The notes under the pieces are model-generated. The model saw nothing but the letters and a program-made list of their open reading frames with translations, was not told the origin of the DNA and made no database searches. DNA of 64,000 nt, taken from NCBI RefSeq assembly GCF_021378075.1, contig NZ_JAJUOS010000012.1, positions 38,414 through 102,413 on the forward strand. The letters run 5' to 3'. This DNA is from Rhodobacter flavimaris (lineage in GTDB: Bacteria > Pseudomonadota > Alphaproteobacteria > Rhodobacterales > Rhodobacteraceae). The position numbers were made by a program, and so were the translations under genes. Below are positions 26,513 to 34,273 of the stretch, piece after piece. Position 1 is the stretch's first letter, and each line of letters opens with the position of its first letter.

Positions 26513-26805
26513 CCGATCCCGTCACCCGCGCCGCCGAGCTGCTGAAAGGGCATCGCGCCTCGATTGACCGGCTCGATGCGATCCTCGTCTATACCCTGGC
26601 CGAGCGGTTCAAGCACACCCAGTCGGTGGGCCGCCTCAAAGCCGAACACGACCTTCCGCCGTCCGATCCCACGCGCGAGGCGCAGCAGATCGAGCGGCTC
26701 GAACGGCTGGCGAAAGAGGCCGACCTCGACCCCGAATTCGCCCGCAAATTCCTCTCGTTCGTGATTTCCGAAGTGATCCGGCATCACGAGAATTTCCAGA
26801 AATGA
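26509..26805 (+). CDS. Chorismate mutase, AroQ type
   Basis: This 98-residue all-helical monofunctional protein converts chorismate to prephenate for phenylalanine and tyrosine synthesis. The AroQ pattern is visible: RASIDRLDAILVYTLAERF (residues 16-34), VGRLKAEHDLPPSDPTREAQ (catalytic Lys and Arg), and a final helix ISEVIRHHENFQK. It has no fused dehydratase or dehydrogenase domain. Start overlaps the acetyltransferase stop (ATGA). It is followed by a small CGGGCT/AGCCCG hairpin just before rpsP. Confidence 0.9.
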   Translation: MTDPVTRAAELLKGHRASIDRLDAILVYTLAERFKHTQSVGRLKAEHDLPPSDPTREAQQIERLERLAKEADLDPEFARKFLSFVISEVIRHHENFQK

Positions 26806-26847
26806 CGGGCTGTTAGCCCGCACCAAGCCATCCAAAGGAGAAACACC

Positions 26848-27201
26848 ATGGCTATGAAAATCCGTCTCGCCCGTGGCGGCTCGAAAAAGCGTCCGCACTA
26901 CGCGATCGTCGCGTCGGACTCGCGCATGCCGCGCGACGGCCGCTTCCTCGAGAAGCTGGGCACCTACAACCCGCTGCTGGCCAAGGACTCGGAAGACCGC
27001 GTCAAGATGGACATGGAGCGCGTGCAGTACTGGCTCGGCCAGGGCGCCCAGCCGACCGACCGCGTGGCGCGCTTCCTCGAAGCCGCTGGCGTTCTGGCCA
27101 AGACCGAGCGCAAGAACATGAAGAAAGCCGAGCCGGGCGAGCGCGCCAAGAAGCGTGCCGAAGAGAAAGCCGCCAAGGCCGCCGCTCCGGCCGAAGAATA
27201 A
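26848..27201 (+). CDS. rpsP: 30S ribosomal protein bS16
   Basis: This 117-residue ribosomal protein carries the bS16 core [40 protein letters not shown] in outline. It is longer than the 82-residue E. coli protein because of a Lys/Glu/Ala-rich C-terminal tail after residue 85, common in alphaproteobacteria. ATG 26848 has AAAGGAG seven bases upstream. It starts the rpsP-rimM-trmD-rplS group. Confidence 0.97.
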   Translation: MAMKIRLARGGSKKRPHYAIVASDSRMPRDGRFLEKLGTYNPLLAKDSEDRVKMDMERVQYWLGQGAQPTDRVARFLEAAGVLAKTERKNMKKAEPGERAKKRAEEKAAKAAAPAEE

Positions 27202-27233
27202 TCTGGCCAAGCGCCTGATTTCGGCTAGAAATA

Positions 27234-27259
27234 CGGGCCGGGCAGAAATGCCCGGCCCG
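27234..27259 (+). other. Perfect hairpin with GAAA tetraloop between rpsP and rimM
   Basis: CGGGCCGGGCA (27234-27244) pairs perfectly with TGCCCGGCCCG (27249-27259) around a GAAA tetraloop. No T run follows, so it is more likely a partial terminator, attenuator or RNase-protecting structure that lowers rimM expression relative to rpsP. Confidence 0.6.
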
Positions 27260-27278
27260 CTCTGCTAGGAGGCTATAC

Positions 27279-27788
27279 ATGTCGCAATCCGATCGTGTCT
27301 GTGTCGGCGCCATCGCCGGAGCCTTCGGCGTTCAGGGCGAGGTGCGTCTGAAAAGCTTCTGCACGGAACCCGAGGACATCGCCTCTTACGGGCCGCTGTA
27401 TAGCGAGGATGGCAAGCGCAGCTTCACCATCCGTCTGACCCGCCCGGTGACCGGCGGGCTTGGCGCGCGCCTCTCGGGCGTGACCACCAAAGAGGATGCC
27501 GACGCGCTGCGCGGCGCAACCCTTTGGGTTGACAGGGAAAAGCTGCCCTCTCTGCCCGATGACGAATTTTACCACACCGATCTGATCGGGCTGGAGGTCT
27601 TCGACGCTGGCGGCGCCCCCATTGGGCGTGTGCGCGCGGTGCAGAACTTCGGCGCGGGCGACATTCTTGAAATCTTCGCCCCCGGTCGTCGCACCACGCT
27701 GATGCTACCCTTCACCCGCGCCGTGGTGCCGACGGTCGATCTCAAGGCCGGACGGATCATCGCCGACCCGCCCGAGGATGTCGAATGA
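27279..27788 (+). CDS. rimM: 16S rRNA processing / 30S maturation factor RimM
   Basis: This 169-residue assembly factor binds uS19 and helps mature the 30S head. It has the N-terminal RimM domain ([21 protein letters not shown], residues 6-26) and a C-terminal PRC-barrel ([21 protein letters not shown], about residues 93-113). ATG 27279 follows AGGAGG by six bases. Its stop overlaps the next gene start. Confidence 0.95.
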   Translation: MSQSDRVCVGAIAGAFGVQGEVRLKSFCTEPEDIASYGPLYSEDGKRSFTIRLTRPVTGGLGARLSGVTTKEDADALRGATLWVDREKLPSLPDDEFYHTDLIGLEVFDAGGAPIGRVRAVQNFGAGDILEIFAPGRRTTLMLPFTRAVVPTVDLKAGRIIADPPEDVE

Positions 27789-28594
27789 CGCATGTCATCG
27801 TCCATGCGGGCTTTCACAAGACCGGCACGTCGAGCCTGCAAGACTACATGCGCGCCCATCGTGCCCGTCTGGCCGACCGCGTGACGATCTACCTCAAGGA
27901 TGACTTCCTTGACGCGGGCAATGCCGCGCGGCGCTACGGGATGCGGCCGCACCCCTGGCGGATGTGGCGGTTTCGCCGTGCGCTGCGTGAGTTTCTGAAC
28001 GCGATCCCCGAGGCCCCGGTGATCTTCCTGTCCTGGGAAGGGTTTTCTGGCGTCATGCCCGGCCATCGCCGCCCGCTAAGCGGCCCCGTGCGCGGCATGG
28101 CCCGCGCCGCCGTGCCGCTTGCGCGCGGGATCGTGACTGAGCTGCGCCACCGCTTTGGCCCCGCCGCGCGGATCGAGTTCCTCTACACCCTGCGCGAGGG
28201 CGAAAGCTGGCTGCGCTCGGTCTGGGGGCATATTACCCGCTCAATCCGCCTGACCGAGGATTACCCTGCCTTCCGCGCAGGATTTCGCACGCTGACCCCG
28301 CTGGATGCCGAGGCTGCGACGGTGGCACGCGCCATCGCGCCGGTGCCGGTGCATACCACCTGGCTCGAAGAGATCGGCACGCTGCCGCAGGGCCCGGCCA
28401 CGCCCGCGCTGCGCCTGATGGGGTTCACTGACGCTGAAATCGCCGCCCTGCCCCGCGCAAGCCATGTGAACCGGGGCAACTCGGACACGGCCACCCAGAC
28501 CTTTCTGCATCTCAACCGCACGCTGGCCGATCCGGCCGAGTTGAAACAGCGCAAGGACGCGCTGGCGCGCGACGACCATCGGAACCGCCCATGA
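27785..28594 (+). CDS. Sulfotransferase-like protein of unknown substrate
   Basis: This 269-residue protein has at residues 7-19 the sequence [13 protein letters not shown], which matches the 5'-phosphosulfate-binding loop of PAPS-dependent sulfotransferases (and the similar K-TG-TS loops of related families). A second block, [18 protein letters not shown] (about residues 136-153), fits the position of the 3'-phosphate-binding Arg/Ser region. There is no signal peptide. It is inserted between rimM and trmD with 4-base overlaps on both sides, so it is co-expressed with ribosome and tRNA maturation genes. A capsule or lipid sulfotransferase is the default guess; the substrate is unknown. Confidence 0.6.
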   Translation: MTHVIVHAGFHKTGTSSLQDYMRAHRARLADRVTIYLKDDFLDAGNAARRYGMRPHPWRMWRFRRALREFLNAIPEAPVIFLSWEGFSGVMPGHRRPLSGPVRGMARAAVPLARGIVTELRHRFGPAARIEFLYTLREGESWLRSVWGHITRSIRLTEDYPAFRAGFRTLTPLDAEAATVARAIAPVPVHTTWLEEIGTLPQGPATPALRLMGFTDAEIAALPRASHVNRGNSDTATQTFLHLNRTLADPAELKQRKDALARDDHRNRP

Positions 28595-29460
28595 CCGACG
28601 ACACCCCGAACCCAGCAAGCAAATCGCACGGACGGCTGAGCATCTCGGCCTCGTTCAAGCCCCGTGACCTGATGGCGGACATGCGTCTGAAGGGCGCCTG
28701 GACCGCCAAGATCGTCACCCTCTTCCCCGACGCCTTCCCCGGCGTGCTGGGGCTGAGCCTGACGGGCAAGGCGCTCGATATGGGGTTGTGGGCGCTGGAA
28801 ACCATCGACCTGCGCCCCTTCGGCGTGGGCAAGCATCGCAATGTCGATGACACGCCCGCAGGCGGTGGCGCGGGCATGGTGCTGCGCCCCGATGTGGTGG
28901 GAGCTGCGCTCGATCAGGCCGCCATCGGCACGCCCGTCGAACGCGAGCGTTGGCCGGTGCTGTACATGTCGCCGCGGGGCAAGCGCTTCGATCAGGCCAT
29001 GGCGCGGCGCCTTGCCGGAGCCGAGGGCATGACCATCCTGTGTGGCCGCTTCGAGGGCGTCGACCAGCGCGTACTTGATCACTACGGCATCGAAGAGGTC
29101 TCGGTCGGCGACTTCGTCCTGACCGGGGGCGAGATTGCAGCGCAGATCGTGCTTGATGCGACCGTGCGCCTGATCCCGCAGGTTCTCGGCAATGCTGCCT
29201 CGACCGAGGATGAGAGCTTTTCCTCGGGTCTGCTGGAATACCCGCAATACACCCGCCCGGCCGAATGGGAAGGGCGCGAAATCCCGGCGGTGCTGACCTC
29301 GGGCCACCATGGCGAGATCGAAAAATGGCGCAGGGCCGAGTCGGAAAAGATCACCCGCGAGCGCCGCCCCGATCTGTGGGATGCGCATCTGGCCAGCCTG
29401 CCCCCGGAAAAGCCAAAACGCCAGCGCAGAAAGGCCGATCCGGGCACCGAAGACGCTTGA
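28591..29460 (+). CDS. trmD: tRNA (guanine37-N1)-methyltransferase TrmD
   Basis: This 289-residue SPOUT methyltransferase makes m1G37 in tRNAs. It has [30 protein letters not shown] (knot loop), [16 protein letters not shown] and the family signature [13 protein letters not shown]. It is about 35 residues longer at the N-terminus than E. coli TrmD. ATG 28591 overlaps the upstream stop (ATGA); internal Met codons at residues 28 and 31 would give a protein nearer the usual length. The C-terminus carries a Lys/Arg-rich tail. Confidence 0.95.
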   Translation: MTDDTPNPASKSHGRLSISASFKPRDLMADMRLKGAWTAKIVTLFPDAFPGVLGLSLTGKALDMGLWALETIDLRPFGVGKHRNVDDTPAGGGAGMVLRPDVVGAALDQAAIGTPVERERWPVLYMSPRGKRFDQAMARRLAGAEGMTILCGRFEGVDQRVLDHYGIEEVSVGDFVLTGGEIAAQIVLDATVRLIPQVLGNAASTEDESFSSGLLEYPQYTRPAEWEGREIPAVLTSGHHGEIEKWRRAESEKITRERRPDLWDAHLASLPPEKPKRQRRKADPGTEDA

Positions 29461-29694
29461 CCGACCCCGGCCGGGCCCGTATATCGCGCGGGTCCGGGGC
29501 AGAATCTGTCCACCGGACCCTTTCGCTATTGGCCGATGCCTCGGCACTTCCCCGATGACGGGCCAAAAGCAAGGGTTTCATAACGATGCCGCAACTCTGG
29601 CGGGCGGGCACTGACCCGGACCCGAGGGAAGACCGAGAGCTCTGAGGCGCGCCAGACCATCGCGGAACTACCGCGAGCATTGAAAGGACATGCG

Positions 29695-30066
29695 ATGAAC
29701 CTGATCGCGCAACTCGAGGCGGAACAAATCGCCGCCCTCGGCAAGACCATTCCGGATTTCAAGGCCGGCGACACCGTTCGCGTCGGCTTCAAAGTGACCG
29801 AAGGCACCCGTTCGCGCGTGCAGATGTATGAAGGCGTCTGCATCGCCCGCAAAGGCGGTTCGACCATCGCCGCTTCGTTCACCGTTCGCAAGATCTCGTT
29901 CGGCGAAGGCGTCGAGCGCGTTTTCCCGCTCTACTCGACCAACATCGACTCGATCGAGGTCGTTCGTCGTGGCCGCGTGCGCCGCGCCAAGCTGTACTAC
30001 CTGCGCGACCGTCGCGGTAAATCGGCCCGTATCGCCGAAGACAGCACCTACAAAGCCAAAGCCTGA
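29695..30066 (+). CDS. rplS: 50S ribosomal protein bL19
   Basis: This 123-residue ribosomal protein at the 30S-50S interface has the family core [32 protein letters not shown] in outline and [15 protein letters not shown] 29695 follows AAAGGA by six bases; an in-frame TTG five codons earlier overlaps that site and is less likely. The 234 bases before it contain a GC-rich imperfect hairpin just after trmD (about 29465-29500) and no credible gene. Confidence 0.96.
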   Translation: MNLIAQLEAEQIAALGKTIPDFKAGDTVRVGFKVTEGTRSRVQMYEGVCIARKGGSTIAASFTVRKISFGEGVERVFPLYSTNIDSIEVVRRGRVRRAKLYYLRDRRGKSARIAEDSTYKAKA

Positions 30067-30077
30067 GGAGCGGACCG

Positions 30078-30299
30078 ATGAAAGCCGATACCCATCCCGA
30101 ATACCACATCATCAACATCAAGATGACGGACGGGACCGAATATCAGACCCGTTCGACCTGGGGCAAAGAAGGCGACACCATGTCGCTCGACATCGACCCG
30201 ACCTCGCACCCCGCCTGGACCGGCGGCTCGGCCAAGCTGATGGACACCGGCGGCCGCGTGTCGAAGTTCAAGAACAAATACGCCGGCCTGGGCTTCTGA
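30078..30299 (+). CDS. rpmE: 50S ribosomal protein bL31, cysteine-free type
   Basis: This 73-residue bL31 has [18 protein letters not shown] at the N-terminus and SHPAWTGG...[15 protein letters not shown] at the C-terminus. No cysteine is present, so the four-Cys zinc site of E. coli RpmE is missing; this is the C-minus form. A GAGGAGC site precedes ATG 30078. It ends the translation cluster and is followed by a strong terminator. Confidence 0.95.
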   Translation: MKADTHPEYHIINIKMTDGTEYQTRSTWGKEGDTMSLDIDPTSHPAWTGGSAKLMDTGGRVSKFKNKYAGLGF

Positions 30300-30320
30300 T
30301 CCCCGCCGACTGTATCGCGA

Positions 30321-30345
30321 AGGGCGCCCCACCGGGCGCCCTTTT
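30321..30345 (+). terminator. Rho-independent terminator after rpmE
   Basis: AGGGCGCCC (30321-30329) and GGGCGCCCT (30334-30342) form a perfect 9-bp stem with loop CACC, followed by TTT. It lies 22 bases after the rpmE stop and closes the rplS-rpmE transcript. Confidence 0.88.
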
Positions 30346-30411
30346 GCTTTGCCGCGGTCTCGGTCATCGCGTCACTTCGTGCTAGGCTCTCCCCGAACAA
30401 CCAGAGAAGCT

Positions 30412-30932
30412 ATGCATAGCGGTCGATGCCTCTGCGGCGCCATCAGCTTCACCGTCGCGGGGAAACCGCTCGACATCCTGATCTGTCAACGCGGGTTCTG
30501 CCAGCGCGCGACGGGCAGGGCGCCCTTGTCGAGACGATCTGCGGCAAGGAGCAACTCTCGCTCACGTCGGGCAGCCCCACCGTGTATCCGCACCGCAGCG
30601 AGGGCAACGGCAAGATCATCCATATCCATTTCTGCCCGACCTGCGGGACCAAGACTCACATGACCTTCGAGCGGTTTCCCGAGATCGTCGGCGTCTTCTC
30701 GGGCACCTTCGATGAAAAGGGCTGGTTCGGCCGCAACCCTGACAACACGCTCTATTTCTTCCTTGAGAACGCGCCGGATGGCAGGGTGATCCCGGCGGGG
30801 TTCGACGTGTTCGACGCGCATTACTGGGCCGCAGAGGGCACCCCCGCCCCGGCGCAGCGATTTACGCAGCACACCCTTGTCACCGTAGAGGTTCGCGATG
30901 CAGCACGGGCCCGATTGAAGAAGGGGATCTAG
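30412..30932 (+). pseudogene. Frameshifted GFA/CENP-V-type zinc protein gene
   Basis: The reading frame from ATG 30412 encodes MHSGRCLCGAISFTVAGKPLDILICQ and continues to QRATG, the start of a GFA (glutathione-dependent formaldehyde-activating-like) protein. Near 30516-30525 the frame breaks: the remainder (GALVETICGKEQLSLTSG, FCPTCGTKTHM, NTLYFFLENAPDGRVIPAGFDVF) continues in another frame to the stop at 30932, consistent with loss of one base. In addition the usual C-x-C-x-x-C zinc motif reads CQRGFC, so one ligand codon (expected TGC) is CGC. Both changes point to a decaying gene. A sequencing error could explain the frameshift but not easily the lost Cys. Confidence 0.82.
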
Positions 30933-31067
30933 CGCCCCGCTAATGCCTCAGGCCCAGGTTTTCTTCGGCTTTGCGCCCACTTATGCATCCGCTCCCTTCC
31001 TTCGTGGCAGAAGGCAATCTATAGTGGCCCGCGACTGACAGGGCACAAGAAGCAGCGAGATTCGAGC

Positions 31068-31877
31068 GTGGCGCATATCATCGTAACGGGGAATGAAAAG
31101 GGCGGTTCGGGCAAGTCCACCACCTCGATGCATGTGGCCACCGCGCTGGCGCGCATGGGCTGGAAGGTCGGCGCGCTCGATCTTGACCTGCGGCAGCGCA
31201 GCTTTGGCCGCTATGTCGAAAACCGCCTGGCCTATATGGCCCGCGAGGGCCTCGATCTGCCCACCCCGGATTACCGCCTGCTGCCCGAGCTTGATGGCGC
31301 CAGCCTTGCCCCCGGCGAGAACCCCTACGATCACCGCCTCTCGGCCGCCGTGGCGGAGTTGGAGCCGCTATGCGATTTCATCGTGATCGACTGCCCCGGT
31401 TCGCATACGCGCCTCAGCCAGGTGGCGCATTCGCTGGCCGACACGTTGATCACCCCGCTAAACGACAGCTTCATCGACTTTGACCTGCTGGCGCGGATCG
31501 ACCCGGAAACCTCGAAGGTCACCGGCCCCTCGATCTATTCGGAAATGGTCTGGGCGGCGCGGCAGTTGCGCGCCCGCGCGGGGCTCAAGCCCATCGACTG
31601 GATCGTCCTGCGCAACCGCCTCGGCGCACAGCAGATGCACAACAAGCGCAAGGTCGGCGAGGCGTTGGAGCAGCTCTCGAAGCGCATCGGCTTCCGCGTG
31701 GCGCCGGGGTTCTCGGAGCGCGTGATCTTCCGCGAGCTGTTCCCGCGCGGCATGACGCTGCTCGATCTCAAGGATCTGGGCGTCGATAACCTGAACATCT
31801 CGAACGTTGCAGCGCGCCAGGAGTTGCGTGACCTGCTCAAGGAATTGCGCCTGCCCGGCGTCGAGATCAACTTCTGA
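31068..31877 (+). CDS. mipZ: Division-plane positioning ATPase MipZ
   Basis: This 269-residue ParA/MinD-type ATPase, in alphaproteobacteria, binds ParB at chromosome origins and inhibits FtsZ away from midcell. The deviant Walker A motif KGGSGKST is at residues 11-18 (NEKGGSGKSTTSMH). The MipZ-specific LDLDLRQRSFGRYVENR (about 39-55) and DSFIDFDLLA distinguish it from ParA. It is monocistronic. The start is GTG 31068 with only a weak purine-rich site upstream. Confidence 0.9.
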   Translation: MAHIIVTGNEKGGSGKSTTSMHVATALARMGWKVGALDLDLRQRSFGRYVENRLAYMAREGLDLPTPDYRLLPELDGASLAPGENPYDHRLSAAVAELEPLCDFIVIDCPGSHTRLSQVAHSLADTLITPLNDSFIDFDLLARIDPETSKVTGPSIYSEMVWAARQLRARAGLKPIDWIVLRNRLGAQQMHNKRKVGEALEQLSKRIGFRVAPGFSERVIFRELFPRGMTLLDLKDLGVDNLNISNVAARQELRDLLKELRLPGVEINF

Positions 31878-31883
31878 CCGCGA

Positions 31884-32048
31884 TCAGCGTGGCTTGCGGG
31901 CCGGGGCCTTGAACAGCGTGACCCGTCGCTTGCGCGGAATGAACCGCGCACGGCGCGTGGTCAGGGCGGCATAGCGATCGTCGAGGCCATCGTCCCCGGC
32001 GGGCGCGAAGAACCCCCACCGGGTCAGAAATGCGAAAGCACGGAGCAT
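31884..32048 (-). CDS. Small basic protein, 54 residues
   Basis: A short gene runs from ATG 32048 to TGA 31884, beginning MLRAFAFLTRWGFFAPAG and ending in a strongly basic tail (RRARFIPRKRRVTLFKAPARKPR in two parts). GGAG lies six bases before the ATG, a good ribosome site. It converges on mipZ with a six-base gap. There is no signal peptide or recognised domain. Gene-like spacing and the ribosome site support it; conservation has not been tested. Confidence 0.55.
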   Translation of the reverse strand: MLRAFAFLTRWGFFAPAGDDGLDDRYAALTTRRARFIPRKRRVTLFKAPARKPR

Positions 32049-32149
32049 TTCGATCTCCACATGGTTGAGTTATTAACCATTCTTTCGCGTAAAATGCGAC
32101 CAAACCGGGGCAAGCCTGCGAATTTGTCGCGACATCCCAACGGATGGAA

Positions 32150-32174
32150 GCGCCAGCCCGCGCGGGGCTGGCGC
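32150..32174 (-). terminator. Hairpin downstream of the aminotransferase gene
   Basis: GCGCCAGCCC (32150-32159) and GGGCTGGCGC (32165-32174) form a perfect 10-bp stem with loop GCGCG, nine bases beyond the stop of the minus-strand aminotransferase. No long T run follows on the minus strand, so termination strength is uncertain. Confidence 0.55.
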
Positions 32175-32182
32175 CAGTGTTA

Positions 32183-33556
32183 TCAGCCAAAGACCGCGGT
32201 CAGGGCGCCGTCGATCGCATCGGTGATGCTGTCGATATCGTCCGCCGTGGCGATCAGCGCCGGGCTGAGGCAGAGCGTGTTGTTGAAGCCGGGGTTCGAG
32301 CGGTTCGTCACCCCGATCATCACGCCGCGCTTGGCGGTTTCGGCGACGACCTGCTGGGCAAGCTTCTCGGCCACCGGCTCCTTCGTCACGCGGTCGGCGA
32401 CCAACTCGGCACCCTGGAACAAGCCCTTGCCGCGAACATCACCGATCACCTTGTGCTTCTCCATCAGGCCCTGAAGGTTGCCCATCAGCCGCTCGCCCAT
32501 GGCCAGCGTGTTGCCCAGAAGATCCTCGTCCTCAATGATGCGCATGTTTTCCAGCGCCGCCGCCGGGCCCGAGGTGCAGCCGCCGAAGGTCGAGATGTCG
32601 CGGAAGTAGCTCATCGGGTCGCTCGGATCGTCCTTGAACATTTCGAAGACGCGCTCGGTCGTGACGGTGCACGAAATCGCCGCATAGCCCGAGGCCACGC
32701 CCTTCGCCATGGTGACGAAATCGGGCTCGATCCCGTAGTTCTGATAGCCGAACCAGACGCCGGTGCGGCCGACGCCGCAGACGACCTCATCGATATGCAG
32801 AAGGATATTGTATTTGCGGCAGATCTCCTGCACGCGCTCCCAGTAGCCTTTCGGCGGGGTGATGACGCCGCCGCCCGCGGTGATCGGCTCGAGGCAGAGC
32901 AGGCCCACGGTATCCGGGCCTTCGCGTAGGATCACCTCTTCAATGGCATCGGCGGCGCGCTCGCCGTAATTCTCGACGTCCCATTGCTTGCGGTATTCAA
33001 GGCAGTGCGGAACCTGCACGAAACCGTCCGGGTAGGGACCATACATCGCCGCGCGCTCGGCCTGACCGCAGGCGGCCAGCACGCCGATCGTGGTGCCGTG
33101 GTAGTCGCGCTCGCGGAACAGGATCTTGGACTTCTTGCCCTTGTGATGGCGGGCCGAGATCTGGCGCACCATCTTGAACACCTTCTCGTTCGCCTCGGAC
33201 CCCGAGTTCGCGTAATAGACGCGGCTCAGGCCCGGCATCTTCTCCAGCAGGCGCTCGGCGAACAGCGAGCCGGGGATCGAACCGGCCGCGGCGGCGAAGT
33301 AGTTCATCTTGATCAGCTGGTCGCGCACCGCATTGGCGATGGTTTCGCGCCCGTAGCCCACGTTCACCGTCCAGACCCCGCCCGAGACGGCGTCGATGAA
33401 CTGGTTGCCCGCCGCATCCCAGACGCGCATCCCCTTGCCTTCGATGATGACGCGCGGATCGGTGGTCTCCAGCGCCTTGTGCTGCATCAGGTGGTGCCAG
33501 ATATGGGCGCGGTCGGCCTCGATCACGTGGCGCAGTTCGTTGGTGGTGATGTTCAT
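32183..33556 (-). CDS. tpa: Class III aminotransferase, probable taurine-pyruvate aminotransferase
   Basis: This 457-residue PLP enzyme begins HIWHHLMQHKALE and contains SGGVWTVNVGYGRE, YYANSGSEANEKVFKMVRQ, RDYHGTT, LLHIDEVVCGVGRTG and TMAKGVASGYAA, whose Lys should bind PLP. From memory, the overall pattern matches roseobacter Tpa, which transfers the amino group of taurine to pyruvate giving sulfoacetaldehyde and alanine. An omega-amine or polyamine:pyruvate aminotransferase is the main alternative, suggested by the PuuR-like regulator next door; no sulfoacetaldehyde gene is near. ATG 33556 has AGGA upstream. Confidence 0.7.
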   Translation of the reverse strand: MNITTNELRHVIEADRAHIWHHLMQHKALETTDPRVIIEGKGMRVWDAAGNQFIDAVSGGVWTVNVGYGRETIANAVRDQLIKMNYFAAAAGSIPGSLFAERLLEKMPGLSRVYYANSGSEANEKVFKMVRQISARHHKGKKSKILFRERDYHGTTIGVLAACGQAERAAMYGPYPDGFVQVPHCLEYRKQWDVENYGERAADAIEEVILREGPDTVGLLCLEPITAGGGVITPPKGYWERVQEICRKYNILLHIDEVVCGVGRTGVWFGYQNYGIEPDFVTMAKGVASGYAAISCTVTTERVFEMFKDDPSDPMSYFRDISTFGGCTSGPAAALENMRIIEDEDLLGNTLAMGERLMGNLQGLMEKHKVIGDVRGKGLFQGAELVADRVTKEPVAEKLAQQVVAETAKRGVMIGVTNRSNPGFNNTLCLSPALIATADDIDSITDAIDGALTAVFG

Positions 33557-33724
33557 GGGACGAATCCTGACAGGGCCGGGTCGGCCCGGCGGTTTCCATC
33601 CCCACTGCGCCATGCTTCGCACGTGCGCGCAATTCTGTTTCTTGCTTCGTGTAGGGCATTGAATTTACGCGCGGTTAGCATGCAGTATTGGCGAATACTG
33701 AACACCCTGAACGGAGCAGGTCGC

Positions 33725-34273
33725 ATGGATGTCGATATTGGCGGGCGGCTGAGGGCGCTGCGCGAGGCGCGCAACCTGTCGCAGCGGGCATTGGCCAAGC
33801 GCGTGGGCGTGCCGAATTCGACCATTTCGCTGATCGAGTCGAACTCGATCAACCCTTCGGTGGGCGCGCTCAAACGCATCCTTGACGGTCTGCCGATCGG
33901 CCTGGCCGAGTTCTTCGCCTTTGAGCCCGACGCCCCGCGCCGCTTCTTCTTCGCCGCCGAAGAATTGATCGAGATCGGCAAGGGGCCGATCTCCTATCGG
34001 CAGGTCGGCGAGCCGCGCGCCGGTATGGCGCTGCAAATGCTGCGCGAGGTTTACCAGCCAGGTGCCGACACCGGTCGGGTGCCGCTGATCCATCAGGGCG
34101 AAGAGGCCGGGATCATCCTGTCCGGTCGGCTTGAGGTGACCGTAGAGGGCGAGCGCAAGGTGCTTGGCCCCGGCGACGCCTATGCGTTCGAGAGCGACCG
34201 CCCCCACCGTTTCCGCGCCATAGGGCACGAGCCCTGCCACGTCGTCAGCGCCTGCACCCCGCCCAGCTTCTAG
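33725..34273 (+). CDS. XRE-cupin transcriptional regulator, PuuR-like
   Basis: This 182-residue regulator has a helix-turn-helix (residues 5-60: GGRLRALREARNLSQRALAKRVGVPNSTISLIES in outline) and a C-terminal cupin (about 105-180). The order YQPGADTG...HQGEEAGIILSGRLEVTVEG...SACTPPSF closely follows E. coli PuuR, the putrescine-utilisation repressor. ATG 33725 has GGAGCAGG upstream. It is divergent from the class III aminotransferase, so that gene is the likely target. The stop overlaps arsJ convergently by four bases. Confidence 0.85.
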   Translation: MDVDIGGRLRALREARNLSQRALAKRVGVPNSTISLIESNSINPSVGALKRILDGLPIGLAEFFAFEPDAPRRFFFAAEELIEIGKGPISYRQVGEPRAGMALQMLREVYQPGADTGRVPLIHQGEEAGIILSGRLEVTVEGERKVLGPGDAYAFESDRPHRFRAIGHEPCHVVSACTPPSF

